NCBI RefSeq assembly: GCF_009754945.1
Contig: NZ_WPIN01000022.1
Location: 1-64,000 of the forward strand
From: Spirosoma arboris
GTDB lineage: Bacteria; Bacteroidota; Bacteroidia; Cytophagales; Spirosomataceae
Direction of reading: 5' to 3'
Length of the DNA: 64,000 nucleotides
The notes under the pieces were generated by a model that saw only the letters and a program-made list of their open reading frames with translations, ran no database searches and was not told where the DNA came from. The first letter of the stretch is position 1. Every line of letters begins with the position of its first letter. This document shows, in pieces, positions 34,100 to 42,725 of the stretch. The translations under genes and the position numbers were made by a program.

Positions 34100-35152
34100 A
34101 TGTCCCTCACCAATTATCACCTCTTCGTAGGTCGCTATGACCGTGGCCTTATGGCTCCCGACGCCAATCACTTCGAGATAAAACTCAACACGGGCACTGA
34201 GTTTTACCGAATAGCCGTCAATGTACGCTCTCAGGATGGCTCTATGCTAATGGCTTATGTAGATGATAACTATCAACATGAACTATGCGCGCGTCTGCTG
34301 GAATCGTTTCCACAAAATGGAAACTTCAATATTAACGATACGGCCAAACGAAAGCAGTTTGGCCTGGATTTTTTACGGCGAAACATGGTGGGCGATTTTA
34401 ATAAACTGGTCGTTCTTCCCAATAATTTACCTGGTTTAGACAATGACCTTCAGGATAAATTAACCCTAGCCCTGGATAAGTCTAAGGCAGATCCTAATGC
34501 CCAAATTTTTGCCTTCGGTGAGCAATGGCCAAGTACCAGCAAAGCCGATCAATATTTCCATGAAATCAAAGATCAGGGTTTACACGACATCCACATGAAT
34601 CAGGGAAACCCTACAGGTTCATTCGACAAGGACAACGGCGTTTTTCAGGACGGTGGATTATTAATTTACTATCCTAGCTTAAATCGCTGGAGCGCCATTT
34701 TGCTAGCCTTTCAAACCCAGTTCAATACGCTTAACCCAGTTACCTTGCACACCGACGACCAGACTGGCAATCGCATAACGAGTACTGCTCCCGGTGGTGG
34801 TGTCGTTGTTGATACGCCAGTAGACGGCGAGGTGGTCATCGTAGCTGCTTTGGTGAACCCTAAAGGCAATGAAGCAGGTAAGGAAAAAGTCATTTTGGTA
34901 AATACTACTGATGAAGACATTTCCCTAAATGGCTGGAAACTGGTTGACCGAAACCGGCATGAGTTTGCGATCGGTAAGGTAACGATTGGTGCAAGTAGTA
35001 CGGCCGAGATCACGATTACGGCGGGCAGTAACTTCAATCTCGGCAATAAAGGAGGTACCATCTCGCTGCTTAACAGCCAGGGTATAAAAACCAGTGGGGT
35101 GCAGTATACGAAACAGCAGGCCCAGGCTGAAGGCAAACTGATTCGGTTTTAA
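34100..35152 (+). CDS. DUF2278 family protein with C-terminal lamin-tail-like domain
   Basis: The 350-residue protein is read from the ATG at 34100 (MSLTNYHLFVGRYDRGLM); the frame is open further upstream to 34025. Residues 1-220 match the YukJ/DUF2278 family (FAFGEQWP, GLHDIHMNQGNP, FQDGGLLIYYP). Residues 255-345 form a lamin-tail-type beta domain (VVIVAALVNPKGNEAGKE, LVNTTDEDISLNGWKLVD). Function of the family is unknown; extracellular or cytosolic location not decided, since there is no signal peptide. Confidence 0.85.
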   Translation: MSLTNYHLFVGRYDRGLMAPDANHFEIKLNTGTEFYRIAVNVRSQDGSMLMAYVDDNYQHELCARLLESFPQNGNFNINDTAKRKQFGLDFLRRNMVGDFNKLVVLPNNLPGLDNDLQDKLTLALDKSKADPNAQIFAFGEQWPSTSKADQYFHEIKDQGLHDIHMNQGNPTGSFDKDNGVFQDGGLLIYYPSLNRWSAILLAFQTQFNTLNPVTLHTDDQTGNRITSTAPGGGVVVDTPVDGEVVIVAALVNPKGNEAGKEKVILVNTTDEDISLNGWKLVDRNRHEFAIGKVTIGASSTAEITITAGSNFNLGNKGGTISLLNSQGIKTSGVQYTKQQAQAEGKLIRF

Positions 35153-35198
35153 TTTTTGGCAACTGTTTCATCCATCGCTTCTCAATTAACGTTATATC

Positions 35199-35231
35199 AA
35201 CCCAGGCTAAGACTACCTTAGCCTGGGTTTT
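35199..35231 (+). terminator. Intrinsic terminator of the DUF2278 gene
   Basis: AACCCAGGCTAA pairs with TTAGCCTGGGTT around a 7-nt loop and is followed by TTT. Confidence 0.8.
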
Positions 35232-35323
35232 TAACAGGCGCAGGTTTGTGCACCTGCCATTTGCTTTTATGGGCAAAGTAACCGGCAAAGGGTAACTTGC
35301 TCATCAATTTTGTCTGACCCATT

Positions 35324-36538
35324 ATGAACCAGGGTGATCTATTGCTTGAGCGAATTCAGAAGGCCAATCAGGACCGACGGGAAGACATGCTGATGCGCAA
35401 GTATAAAGCTATGAGCGAAAGTGCTTTTCGATTTTTCAGAGCTACGCCTTCTCTGTTTTATCAGGATGCACCGAGGATTCTGTTTTCGCCCGATTACCCT
35501 ACTTGCTGGGTTTGCGCCGACCTGCACCTCGAAAATATTGGCTCTTATCGGGGCGAAAATAAACTGGTTTATTTCGACATTAACGACTTCGACGAAGCGC
35601 TACTGGCACCCTGTACTGTCGACATTGCCCGGCTGGTAACGAGTCTATTTGTGGCCGCACCGCTGCTGAAGCATTCGCCCGAAACCAGCAGGCAGCTAGC
35701 CAGTCAGTTTATATCAGCCTACAATCAAATGCTGTTGCGCAGCAAACCCCGATCGATTGAACGTCAGACAGCAACTGGCATTCTCAAAGAATTTTTGGAT
35801 CAGGCGACTGAACACACCCGCAAGGGTCTGATAGCTCGATTGACCCGAGGGAGTGGCCTTAAACGGCATCTCCACACGAATGAAAAGCGACTTTTAGCCC
35901 TGAAAGGCAATGAACGGGAAGATGTCTGGAATTGGCTACAGAATGCATTGCAGAACCAGGGCGATTACCAATTGCGTGATGTGGCGTTTCGAATTGCCGG
36001 TACAAGTAGCATTGGCCTGAATCGCTATGCCGCTCTGGTAGAAAGCCCGAATCGACGGCTACACCTCCTTGATATAAAAGCAACCCGGCCATCGGCTGCG
36101 GAACCTTATGTGGGTATAAACCAGCCGCACTGGCCCGATCAGGCTACTCGTATCGTTACGCTACAAAACCGACTTCAGGATGTGCCACCCGCGAAACTAT
36201 GGACTCTTGCTGGTCCTGATGAGGAATATTACGTCGTACGCTACCTACAACCTCAGGCCGATCGGATGAACCTCGCGGCTAAACATGTTCGGGGTACCCA
36301 ACGCCTGGGCCAACTGCTGGAGACCATGGCGCAACTGACAGCCTCAGCCCATCTACGTAGCGGAGGTCGCCAGGGATCGGCAACTGCTGACGAATTAATC
36401 GCTTTTGCCAACAATCCCTACTGGACGTCTGAGTTACTGGCATGGGCTGAAACATACGCCCAGCAAGTTCAACAGGACCATGCTCAGTTTAAATCGGCTT
36501 TAAAAGCTGGTTGGCCAAAGTTAACTGAAAGTCATTGA
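35324..36538 (+). CDS. DUF2252 family protein (kinase-like fold)
   Basis: This 404-residue protein carries the family's signature motifs: VCADLHLENIG near residue 65 and FDINDFDEA near residue 85, followed by DIARLVTSL; later DVAFRIAGTSSIGLNRYAAL and DIKATRPSA. DUF2252 proteins resemble aminoglycoside-phosphotransferase-like kinases, in which the HxEN and DFD motifs bind ATP and metal. Substrate unknown. A long palindromic repeat follows the stop codon. Confidence 0.85.
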   Translation: MNQGDLLLERIQKANQDRREDMLMRKYKAMSESAFRFFRATPSLFYQDAPRILFSPDYPTCWVCADLHLENIGSYRGENKLVYFDINDFDEALLAPCTVDIARLVTSLFVAAPLLKHSPETSRQLASQFISAYNQMLLRSKPRSIERQTATGILKEFLDQATEHTRKGLIARLTRGSGLKRHLHTNEKRLLALKGNEREDVWNWLQNALQNQGDYQLRDVAFRIAGTSSIGLNRYAALVESPNRRLHLLDIKATRPSAAEPYVGINQPHWPDQATRIVTLQNRLQDVPPAKLWTLAGPDEEYYVVRYLQPQADRMNLAAKHVRGTQRLGQLLETMAQLTASAHLRSGGRQGSATADELIAFANNPYWTSELLAWAETYAQQVQQDHAQFKSALKAGWPKLTESH

Positions 36539-36543
36539 TCCAA

Positions 36544-36610
36544 TTGTACCCACGGTCTTCAGGCCGTGTTTATGTTATGGAAAAACACGGCCTGAAGACC
36601 GTGGGTACAA
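36544..36610. repeat. Perfect 28-bp palindromic repeat
   Basis: The arms 36544-36571 and 36583-36610 are exact inverse copies around an 11-nt loop. The left arm starts TTGTACCCACGGTCTTC. It lies between convergent genes and could act as terminator, but its GC-rich arms and length fit a REP/MITE-type dispersed element. Confidence 0.85.
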
Positions 36611-36618
36611 CCTATCTT

Positions 36619-38115
36619 CTACACATCAGACCTTTCTACTTTCGTATAAACCGGTACATCAAACGAAAAGCTAAGTCCCGTTTCTGACAGATGGGCAATG
36701 CGTAGTTGAGAAGCATGTAAACCCAAAATTTTCCGCACAATGGCTAACCCCAGGCCCGAATTGGGCGGTCGAACGATGGCGTTCGTACTATCGACTTGAT
36801 TCACCTTCTCCAAATAAGCCAGAATGGGCGCAGACAAGGGCGAAACCGAATTATTTACCGATACCGTCACAAATTGCTCATTACTAGCCAACTGAAGCTT
36901 TACCTGCCCACCTTCGGGCGAATAATTAATGGCATTTTCCACCAAATTCTGCAATACCTGTTCAATCATATTGATGTCTGCATAACAGACTGATGGGACT
37001 TCACAATTGATGCAGGAAAAGGTGATCTCTTTCTGCTGCGCGATTAACCGAAAATTCGTGTAGGTCTCCGTAACAAGGTCTGACAACAGAAAGGGCTCCT
37101 TTTCGGGAGTTCGTTCTTTAGCATCCAGTTTCGATAGCTCGAATAGTTCATTTATCCGCTTGGTTAGTCGCTCTGTGCTTTGCAGGATCGCTCCCACGTA
37201 GTGTTTCTGTGTCTCATCGAGCAACGCATCCATGTCCAGCGTTTCGGCGTAACCACGAATTGACGTTATGGGGGACCGAAGATCATGCGAGACGTTAGCG
37301 ATCAAATCGCGTCGGAGTTGCTCTGCGGTTCGTAGTTGATCAAAACTTTGACCCAATTGGTCGGCCATGGTATTGAAGGCATTTGCCAGGGGAGCCAGAT
37401 CACTACTGGGTTTCAGTTGAGTACGAGCAGTTAAAGTGCCCTCGCGGAAGCGCATTACCGTCTGGATAATGTGAGTTAGATCGCGGGTGAGAAGGCTAAA
37501 TACGACGAAGCCCACCGTCAATGCAGCCAATAGCATAAACAGCGTTGTTTTAAGACCCCATTCCACAGAATAATCCTGTAACAACTGCATTAGTGTGGTG
37601 CCATAACTCTCCCCCAGCAAGACCACATATACATACCCCTGCAACTGCTCTTTATCACGTACCTCTGCCGCCGAAAATACCTGTTGCCCGTCGGTTTGTT
37701 TAGGATCATCTCCCTGGATGAACACGAGTCCCTTTGTCCGAATAAACTGTCGGATAGGGCTCAGGTTAACCTGATGCCGTTTTATTTTTTCGGGTGGAGC
37801 TTCGTAAACCATCACCCGTCCGGTCGTATCGAGCAGGTACACTTCAGCGCTTGGATTAGTTACCATGGCGTCGAAAAAGATGCGCTCGGTGGCTTTATGG
37901 TTTACATGCATACCCACAAAGGGCTGGGAAAATCTGGCAATGTGAGCTGCTACTTCCCGATTGAGCCGCTGGTGGGTGGCTTTGAAGTAGCGAATGGCCA
38001 CAAACCCTGTCAACACACTATATCCAGCCACGAGTAGTATAACCAATAACGACAGCAGAACCGCTAACCGACCATAGGTAGCCGGATATAGTCGACGAGG
38101 TTTAGTTCGGTTCAT
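36619..38115 (-). CDS. Sensor histidine kinase
   Basis: This 498-residue protein has a membrane helix at about 16-42, a periplasmic sensor loop of about 145 residues, a second helix at about 188-210, HAMP at 210-262, and a HisKA domain with H277 in NVSHDLRSPITSIRGY. The HATPase domain has N-box QVLQNLVENAINYSPEGG and G2 box NSGLGLAIVRKI. The sensor region has PAS/Cache-like features (AEVYLLDTTGRVMVYE). Its ATG overlaps the stop of the response regulator gene by 4 bp, so the pair is coexpressed. Signal unknown. Confidence 0.93.
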   Translation of the reverse strand: MNRTKPRRLYPATYGRLAVLLSLLVILLVAGYSVLTGFVAIRYFKATHQRLNREVAAHIARFSQPFVGMHVNHKATERIFFDAMVTNPSAEVYLLDTTGRVMVYEAPPEKIKRHQVNLSPIRQFIRTKGLVFIQGDDPKQTDGQQVFSAAEVRDKEQLQGYVYVVLLGESYGTTLMQLLQDYSVEWGLKTTLFMLLAALTVGFVVFSLLTRDLTHIIQTVMRFREGTLTARTQLKPSSDLAPLANAFNTMADQLGQSFDQLRTAEQLRRDLIANVSHDLRSPITSIRGYAETLDMDALLDETQKHYVGAILQSTERLTKRINELFELSKLDAKERTPEKEPFLLSDLVTETYTNFRLIAQQKEITFSCINCEVPSVCYADINMIEQVLQNLVENAINYSPEGGQVKLQLASNEQFVTVSVNNSVSPLSAPILAYLEKVNQVDSTNAIVRPPNSGLGLAIVRKILGLHASQLRIAHLSETGLSFSFDVPVYTKVERSDV

Positions 38116-38837
38116 GAAGCTACAGGCTTTATAGATTCGGCAAATCGATAGCCGATACCCCAGGTTGTCAGGATATAGATTGGGCGGGCGAAGTCGGATT
38201 CAATTTTATTGCGCAGGCGGTTAATGTGAGCCGTTACGGTGTGTTCGTAGCCCGAAAAATGGTAATCCCAGACCAGGTGAAGTAATTCTTTCCGACTGTA
38301 ACTCTTCCCCGGATTTTCGGCCAGCAACACCAGCAGATCAAACTCTTTCGGAGTAAGTTCGATCCGCTTCCCGTCGAGGGTCACAATTCGATCTGCCGTA
38401 TGAATCCACAGGGCGCCGTGTGTGATAATCGACGTAGCTATTGGTGTTGATGCATTTCCCAGACTGCTCCGGCGTAACATGGCACGCACCCTAGCCACAA
38501 ATTCCTGGATACCAAATGGCTTTGTCAGATAATCGTCGGCACCAGCCTCTAAACCGGCCACTTTATCGGCTTCCTGCGTTTTAGCTGTCAGCATCAAAAT
38601 CGGTGTAAACGTATTATACTGGCGAATCTGACGGCAAATTTCGATACCATCCATATCGGGTAGCATTACATCCAGAATACATAAATCAACAGCCTGATGA
38701 GTTAGTTGCTCCAAACCATCCCGACCCGACACTGCGGTGAAAACCTCAGCCGGTAAAGTACGGAGATGGATACGAACCAGGTCAACAATGAGTGGGTCGT
38801 CTTCAATAATCAGTATTTTCTTCATGGAGGTGTTCAT
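38112..38837 (-). CDS. OmpR-family response regulator
   Basis: The 241-residue protein is read from an ATG at 38837 (MNTSMKK); 38825 and 38879 are alternatives. The receiver domain has acidic E12-D13-D14, phospho-acceptor D56 (CILDVMLPDMDG), T in LMLTAKTQ and K in YLTKPF. A winged-helix C-terminal domain follows (ELTPKEFDLLVLLAENPGKS, HTVTAHINRLRNKIE, TTWGIGYRF). It acts with the downstream kinase as a membrane-signalled transcription switch. Confidence 0.93.
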   Translation of the reverse strand: MNTSMKKILIIEDDPLIVDLVRIHLRTLPAEVFTAVSGRDGLEQLTHQAVDLCILDVMLPDMDGIEICRQIRQYNTFTPILMLTAKTQEADKVAGLEAGADDYLTKPFGIQEFVARVRAMLRRSSLGNASTPIATSIITHGALWIHTADRIVTLDGKRIELTPKEFDLLVLLAENPGKSYSRKELLHLVWDYHFSGYEHTVTAHINRLRNKIESDFARPIYILTTWGIGYRFAESIKPVAS

Positions 38838-39073
38838 ACGTGCGGGCTTAGGCTTTGTCAGATTCAGGTTATCCAGCAAAATTCCCGATTCTGACTGAAC
38901 AGAAAAATTTGATTATCAAAATGTTAGACTTCTGTGATAACTTTTCAACTGAGTCAACGCTTCTATGTACAGACCAATTGGTGGCTTTAGATTACCCAGC
39001 GTTATTGGTCATTTACGTTAATACTTGTTTCGATTAACCAGAATTTCACCCTGTAAAATCAATCCATTTTCTC

Positions 39074-39289
39074 ATGAAAAATGTACTCACACTGGCTTTT
39101 GTAGCTGCTATGACCATGTCTACCGCCGTCTTCGCTCAGGACAAAATGAAAGCTGACAAAATGAAGAAAGACAAGATGTCGGACGGCAAGATGATGAATG
39201 ATACGATGAGCAGTAAGAAAATGTCAAAGCATAAAATGAAGAAAGACAAAATGAAGATGTCCGACGATAAGATGAAATCGGGTAATTAG
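39074..39289 (+). CDS. Pentapeptide MxKDx repeat protein, secreted
   Basis: This 71-residue protein has a signal peptide (LTLAFVAAMTMSTAVFAQ) and then about 50 residues made almost only of Met, Lys, Asp and Ser in MKKDKM-type pentads, the hallmark of the MxKDx family (TIGR02953). Such Met-rich periplasmic chains may bind copper or other soft metals or act as charged spacers. It lies next to the divergent two-component pair, which may or may not regulate it. A terminator follows. Confidence 0.85.
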   Translation: MKNVLTLAFVAAMTMSTAVFAQDKMKADKMKKDKMSDGKMMNDTMSSKKMSKHKMKKDKMKMSDDKMKSGN

Positions 39290-39295
39290 TAAGTG

Positions 39296-39344
39296 ATTAG
39301 CTTCTATTTCCACCTGACTTTACCAGGCGAAAATAGAAGCTAAT
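39296..39344. terminator. Bidirectional terminator between convergent genes
   Basis: ATTAGCTTCTATTT (39296-39309) pairs with AAATAGAAGCTAAT (39331-39344), with an inner CCTG/CAGG pair in the loop. It separates the MxKDx and LacI genes. Confidence 0.8.
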
Positions 39345-39345
39345 A

Positions 39346-40368
39346 TTACCTCCGCATAGATGATGCCCGGACAATCAGTTGCGTTTCCATTACTTTGGTT
39401 TCTTTAGGAATCGCCGTATCAGTCGCATTCAATTCACGCAGGAGCAACCGCACAGTTTCGGTCCCCATCTCCTGAATAGGCTGGCTAATGCTGCTCAGCG
39501 TAGGCGAAAAAAGAGCCGAAACGGGTTCATTATTAAAGCTCACAATAGCCACATCCTCTGGTATTCGCATTCCTTTTTGCTTCAACGCATACATAGCTGA
39601 ATAAGCCATCCGATCGCTGATAACGACGATCCCATCGGGAGGCTGTGGCAGGCTCATCAGCGCCAGTGTCTGTATAATTGTGTTCTCCTGGGTATAATCG
39701 CAGTGAAACACATATTGGTCTCCAATCGATAGTCCGTGCTTAGTCAACGCTGCCCGATAACCCGCAACGCGCTGATTACTCAACACTAATTGGGTCGGTC
39801 CCGCCAGAAACCCAATTCGCCGGCAGCCATTTTCAATTAAATGTTCGGTAGCTTTAAAAGCAGCAGCATGATTATCGACAATAACTTTTGATACGTCGAT
39901 GCTCTCCGCGTACCGGTCAAAAAGCACCAGTGGAATATTTTTGCGCACCAGCCTTTCTACGTGCTCATAGTTATCCGTATCGCGCGACAACGAAATAATA
40001 AACCCCTCAACCTGGCTTCGCAGCAGGTTCTGAATATTGGTCGTTTCCCGCAAATACGACTCATTTGTTTGGCACACCAACACGCTATAGCCCGCTTGTA
40101 AAGCAGCCTCCTCAATGCTATTAAGCATCGCCGAGAAATAATGATAACTCAGATTCGGAACAATGACTCCAATCGTTTTCGTCCGGCTCTTGGCCAGGTT
40201 CTTAGCGAGTTGGTTGGGTTGATAATCCAGTTCCTCCGCCAGTTGCATCACCGCACGCCGGGTATCGGGATGAATCTCCTGCATCCCACGCAATGCCCGC
40301 GAAACAGTCGAGATCGAAATGTTCAGCGATCGGGCAATATCCTTAATGGTAACCGGGGTGTTTTTCAT
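39346..40368 (-). CDS. LacI-family transcriptional regulator
   Basis: The 340-residue protein is read from the ATG at 40368; the upstream start at 40389 adds 7 residues. The N-terminal LacI helix-turn-helix is VTIKDIARSLNISISTVSRAL, with the hinge helix QPNQLAKNLAKSRTKTIGV, followed by a periplasmic-binding-protein-like sensor domain (IGVIVPNLSYHYFSAMLNSI ... RRIGFLAGP ... DVAIVSFNNEP). It probably represses sugar genes on binding tandem sites such as those at 40506-40543. Ligand unknown; the nearby deoxy-sugar cluster is the natural candidate. Confidence 0.93.
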   Translation of the reverse strand: MKNTPVTIKDIARSLNISISTVSRALRGMQEIHPDTRRAVMQLAEELDYQPNQLAKNLAKSRTKTIGVIVPNLSYHYFSAMLNSIEEAALQAGYSVLVCQTNESYLRETTNIQNLLRSQVEGFIISLSRDTDNYEHVERLVRKNIPLVLFDRYAESIDVSKVIVDNHAAAFKATEHLIENGCRRIGFLAGPTQLVLSNQRVAGYRAALTKHGLSIGDQYVFHCDYTQENTIIQTLALMSLPQPPDGIVVISDRMAYSAMYALKQKGMRIPEDVAIVSFNNEPVSALFSPTLSSISQPIQEMGTETVRLLLRELNATDTAIPKETKVMETQLIVRASSMRR

Positions 40369-40806
40369 TGGCTTTAACCTGATAACCAACTATCACTTTT
40401 ATAAGACAAGGCTTAATTGGCGTAGAACGGCCTCAATTTACACAGCAGGCAGCCTTAGCAAGTATACGAAGAAAACTTTACTTTTTTTAAGTTAAGCGTA
40501 CTTAATGCAAACGTTTGCGGTAACGTTTGCGGTAACGTTTGCATACAAAAAGTGATTTTATACCCATAAAAACCCTTGACAGCTTGTACTAAGCAGGTAT
40601 ATTAGTAGAGAATACCTAGAAAAAAGTGCGGTAACACGTTTGGCCCAGTATTTTATAACATCCTGAATACAGTCAGCAAAATTGTATTTAATCTGGATTG
40701 AAGATTATCAGCAGAGACTGTCTGATAGCCAAAAAGTGGGCGTTATCCAGAAGATTGTGTCTACTGCACTCAACCTTGATCTTTACTAATTTTACCTACA
40801 AACGGC
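40369..40806. promoter_or_regulatory. Divergent promoter region with LacI-type operators
   Basis: This 438-bp gap separates the divergent LacI regulator and ECF sigma factor genes. The operator array at 40506-40543 is the only structure recognised; no small gene is seen. Confidence 0.5.
40506..40543. promoter_or_regulatory. Tandem LacI-family operator array
   Basis: GCAAACGTTTGC, a perfect palindrome with the classic LacI-family consensus, is followed at exact 12-bp spacing by two GGTAACGTTTGC units. The array lies about 140 bp upstream of the LacI-family gene start, so autoregulation and control of the divergent side are likely. Confidence 0.75.
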
Positions 40807-41400
40807 ATGGCTACTGCCTCCTCAATTCCTTCCGATGAAGTGCTTATGGCACAACTTTGGCTTCGTTTTAAAGCCGATGACAAGAACGCATTTGATCAAT
40901 TGGTAGAAGCACGGTATCGACTATTGTTTAACTACGCGACCCGATTTACCAAAGACCGTGCCCTGATTAAAGACTGCGTTCAGGATCTTTTCCTGGAACT
41001 CTGGAATCGACGCAAAGCCATTGCTGATACACCGTATGTGACCATTTACCTCATTAAAGCATTGCGTAACAACCTGCTACGAAAACTGCGTCGGGAGATG
41101 AACTGGCGGTCGACTATCGAAGAAGGGATCGAGTCTGAAACCATCCTTGCTGATAACCTGACAGCTGAAAACGAGTGGATTGCAGGCGAAACGCTGATCA
41201 ACACGGAGCAGAGACTTCGGCGGGCCGTGTCTCAATTACCTAAACGCCAGCAGGAAGTTGTCTTCCTTAAGTTCTACGAGGGTCTTTCTAACGATGATAT
41301 TGCGCAGGTAATGGCGGTTGAAAAGCAGACCGTTGCTAATTTCCTCTACCGCGCCATGTCTCAATTACGTAGCTTCCTCCCCGTCCGAGTCTTCTCCTGA
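40807..41400 (+). CDS. ECF RNA polymerase sigma factor
   Basis: This 197-residue protein has sigma region 2 (FNYATRFTKDRALIKDCVQD then LFLELWNRR) and region 4 (LPKRQQEVVFLKFYEGLSND ... VEKQTVANFLYRAMSQLR). The layout is that of the Bacteroidota ECF type usually paired with a FecR anti-sigma factor and a SusC/D system. No anti-sigma factor or SusC is encoded within the window, so it appears orphan. Confidence 0.92.
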   Translation: MATASSIPSDEVLMAQLWLRFKADDKNAFDQLVEARYRLLFNYATRFTKDRALIKDCVQDLFLELWNRRKAIADTPYVTIYLIKALRNNLLRKLRREMNWRSTIEEGIESETILADNLTAENEWIAGETLINTEQRLRRAVSQLPKRQQEVVFLKFYEGLSNDDIAQVMAVEKQTVANFLYRAMSQLRSFLPVRVFS

Positions 41401-41425
41401 TTAATATTAAAGGCAGAGAACCTCC

Positions 41426-41767
41426 TTACTTTTCAAATTGAAAAATCTGATCCATTAACACCCATTTCTCCCCTTCCTTAGCCCACGGCAATGGTTGCTG
41501 AAACGTCCACATGAGTCGCTCCCATTCCTGTACATGTGGGCTAAGTAAGTCCAGCGCTGCTTTCTTTTCGAAGGTGAATTGATCATCTGTTTCCAAAATC
41601 ATGAACATTCGGTTGCCCGTCCGGTAAATCTGAAGATCCAGAATACCCGCCTTCAAATCATTGGCTCGCACTTCCGGCCAGCCACTCCCTCGGGCATGCC
41701 AGCGTTCGTATTCGGCAATCAGGTCAGGGTCGTCTTTCAGGTCGAGCGACAAACAAAATCGTTGCAT
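41426..41767 (-). CDS. L-rhamnose/L-fucose mutarotase family protein
   Basis: This 113-residue protein belongs to the RhaM/FucU-like DUF718 fold: FCLSLDLKDDPDLIAEYERW, then DLQIYRTGNRMFMILETDD and EWERLMWTFQQPLP. These enzymes interconvert alpha and beta anomers of 6-deoxy-hexoses. It begins a minus-strand series of sugar-metabolism genes and the fucosidase-like GH95 lies further right, so L-fucose is the favoured substrate, but L-rhamnose is possible. Confidence 0.88.
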   Translation of the reverse strand: MQRFCLSLDLKDDPDLIAEYERWHARGSGWPEVRANDLKAGILDLQIYRTGNRMFMILETDDQFTFEKKAALDLLSPHVQEWERLMWTFQQPLPWAKEGEKWVLMDQIFQFEK

Positions 41768-41821
41768 TGGAATAGATGGTTTACAAGTAGTAATAGTATC
41801 GTAAAATCAGGTAGCGAAGGT

Positions 41822-41898
41822 TTTTTTGTCATCTCGACGTAAGGAGAGATCTCTAATGTCTACCTTGAGATCTCTCCTTACGTCGAGATGACAAAAAA
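41822..41898. repeat. Perfect 32-bp palindromic repeat, TTTTTTGTCATCTCGACG family
   Basis: The arms 41822-41853 and 41867-41898 are exact inverse copies round a 13-nt loop. The outer ends are TTTTTTGTCA and TGACAAAAAA. A diverged copy is at 50626-50707, and shared outer ends appear at 51827-51851 and 57833-57846. It may also serve as a terminator between the genes at 41767 and 41913. Confidence 0.85.
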
Positions 41899-41912
41899 TA
41901 TGAGTCCGCTTC

Positions 41913-42725
41913 TCAGCCGAAATAATGCGTAAAGGACTCGATTGTTTGTTTAGCGGCCTGGTCAGAGTCAGGGTATGGGAAGGCTTCTGCCGATATAAAA
42001 CCGGAATAGCCAATTTCGTTGATGGCGGTAGCGACTTCGTCCATGGCAAGATGGCCCAAACCAATTGGTCGTCGATTGCTGTCGGCAAAGTGTATATGAC
42101 CAATAAACGAGCCCGCCATACGGATGCTTTCAGATAGCGAAGGCTCTTCGATATTCATGTGAAACAAATCGGCAAGCAGCGCCACTGCCTTATTATTCAG
42201 ACCTTTAAGCAAATTAACACCTACATCGAGTGTATTGATCAAATTCGTTTCATAGCGGTTCAGTGGTTCGTAGATCAAGGATACGCCCTGATCCTCCGCC
42301 CGCTGCCCTAGTGTATTCAGCCCTTCGGCCAGCCAGCTCAACGCCTGTTCATGATCGACACCCGGCGCTACATTTCCCTGCATTGACCCAATAATCGCTG
42401 GTGCGCCAACCTTTGCCCCAAATGCAATCATGTCGGTAATAAAATCTATGGCTTGGGTCCTAATCGCGGGATCGGGATCTGTCAGGGTCAGGCCATGAAT
42501 AACTTTTCCGGCTCCTGTACCCACTGCCCCGATTTGCAGGTTGTACTGATCGGCCAGTTGAGCCACTCGCTGCGGAGAGATGGCATCGGCCGAAGCGGTA
42601 AACAATTCAACGCCATCGAATCCTAAGGCCGACGCTTTCGCCATACTGGCTTCCAGATCGTTCCAATAAATCCAGGGGCCTGTTTTAATTTGAGGGACTA
42701 ACGCAATGGTTACGCAAGACTTCAT
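41913..42725 (-). CDS. Xylose-isomerase-like TIM-barrel sugar isomerase/epimerase
   Basis: This 270-residue AP_endonuc_2-type protein has metal ligands E153 (LIYEPLNRYE), D186 and H189 (LLADLFHMNIEE), H212 (HIHFADS) and E247 (ISAEAFPYP). These match ketose 3-epimerase and hydroxypyruvate isomerase-type enzymes. Its start overlaps the stop of the dehydrogenase gene (TAATG), so they are coupled. It probably converts a keto-sugar intermediate in the same pathway. Exact substrate not known. Confidence 0.88.
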   Translation of the reverse strand: MKSCVTIALVPQIKTGPWIYWNDLEASMAKASALGFDGVELFTASADAISPQRVAQLADQYNLQIGAVGTGAGKVIHGLTLTDPDPAIRTQAIDFITDMIAFGAKVGAPAIIGSMQGNVAPGVDHEQALSWLAEGLNTLGQRAEDQGVSLIYEPLNRYETNLINTLDVGVNLLKGLNNKAVALLADLFHMNIEEPSLSESIRMAGSFIGHIHFADSNRRPIGLGHLAMDEVATAINEIGYSGFISAEAFPYPDSDQAAKQTIESFTHYFG

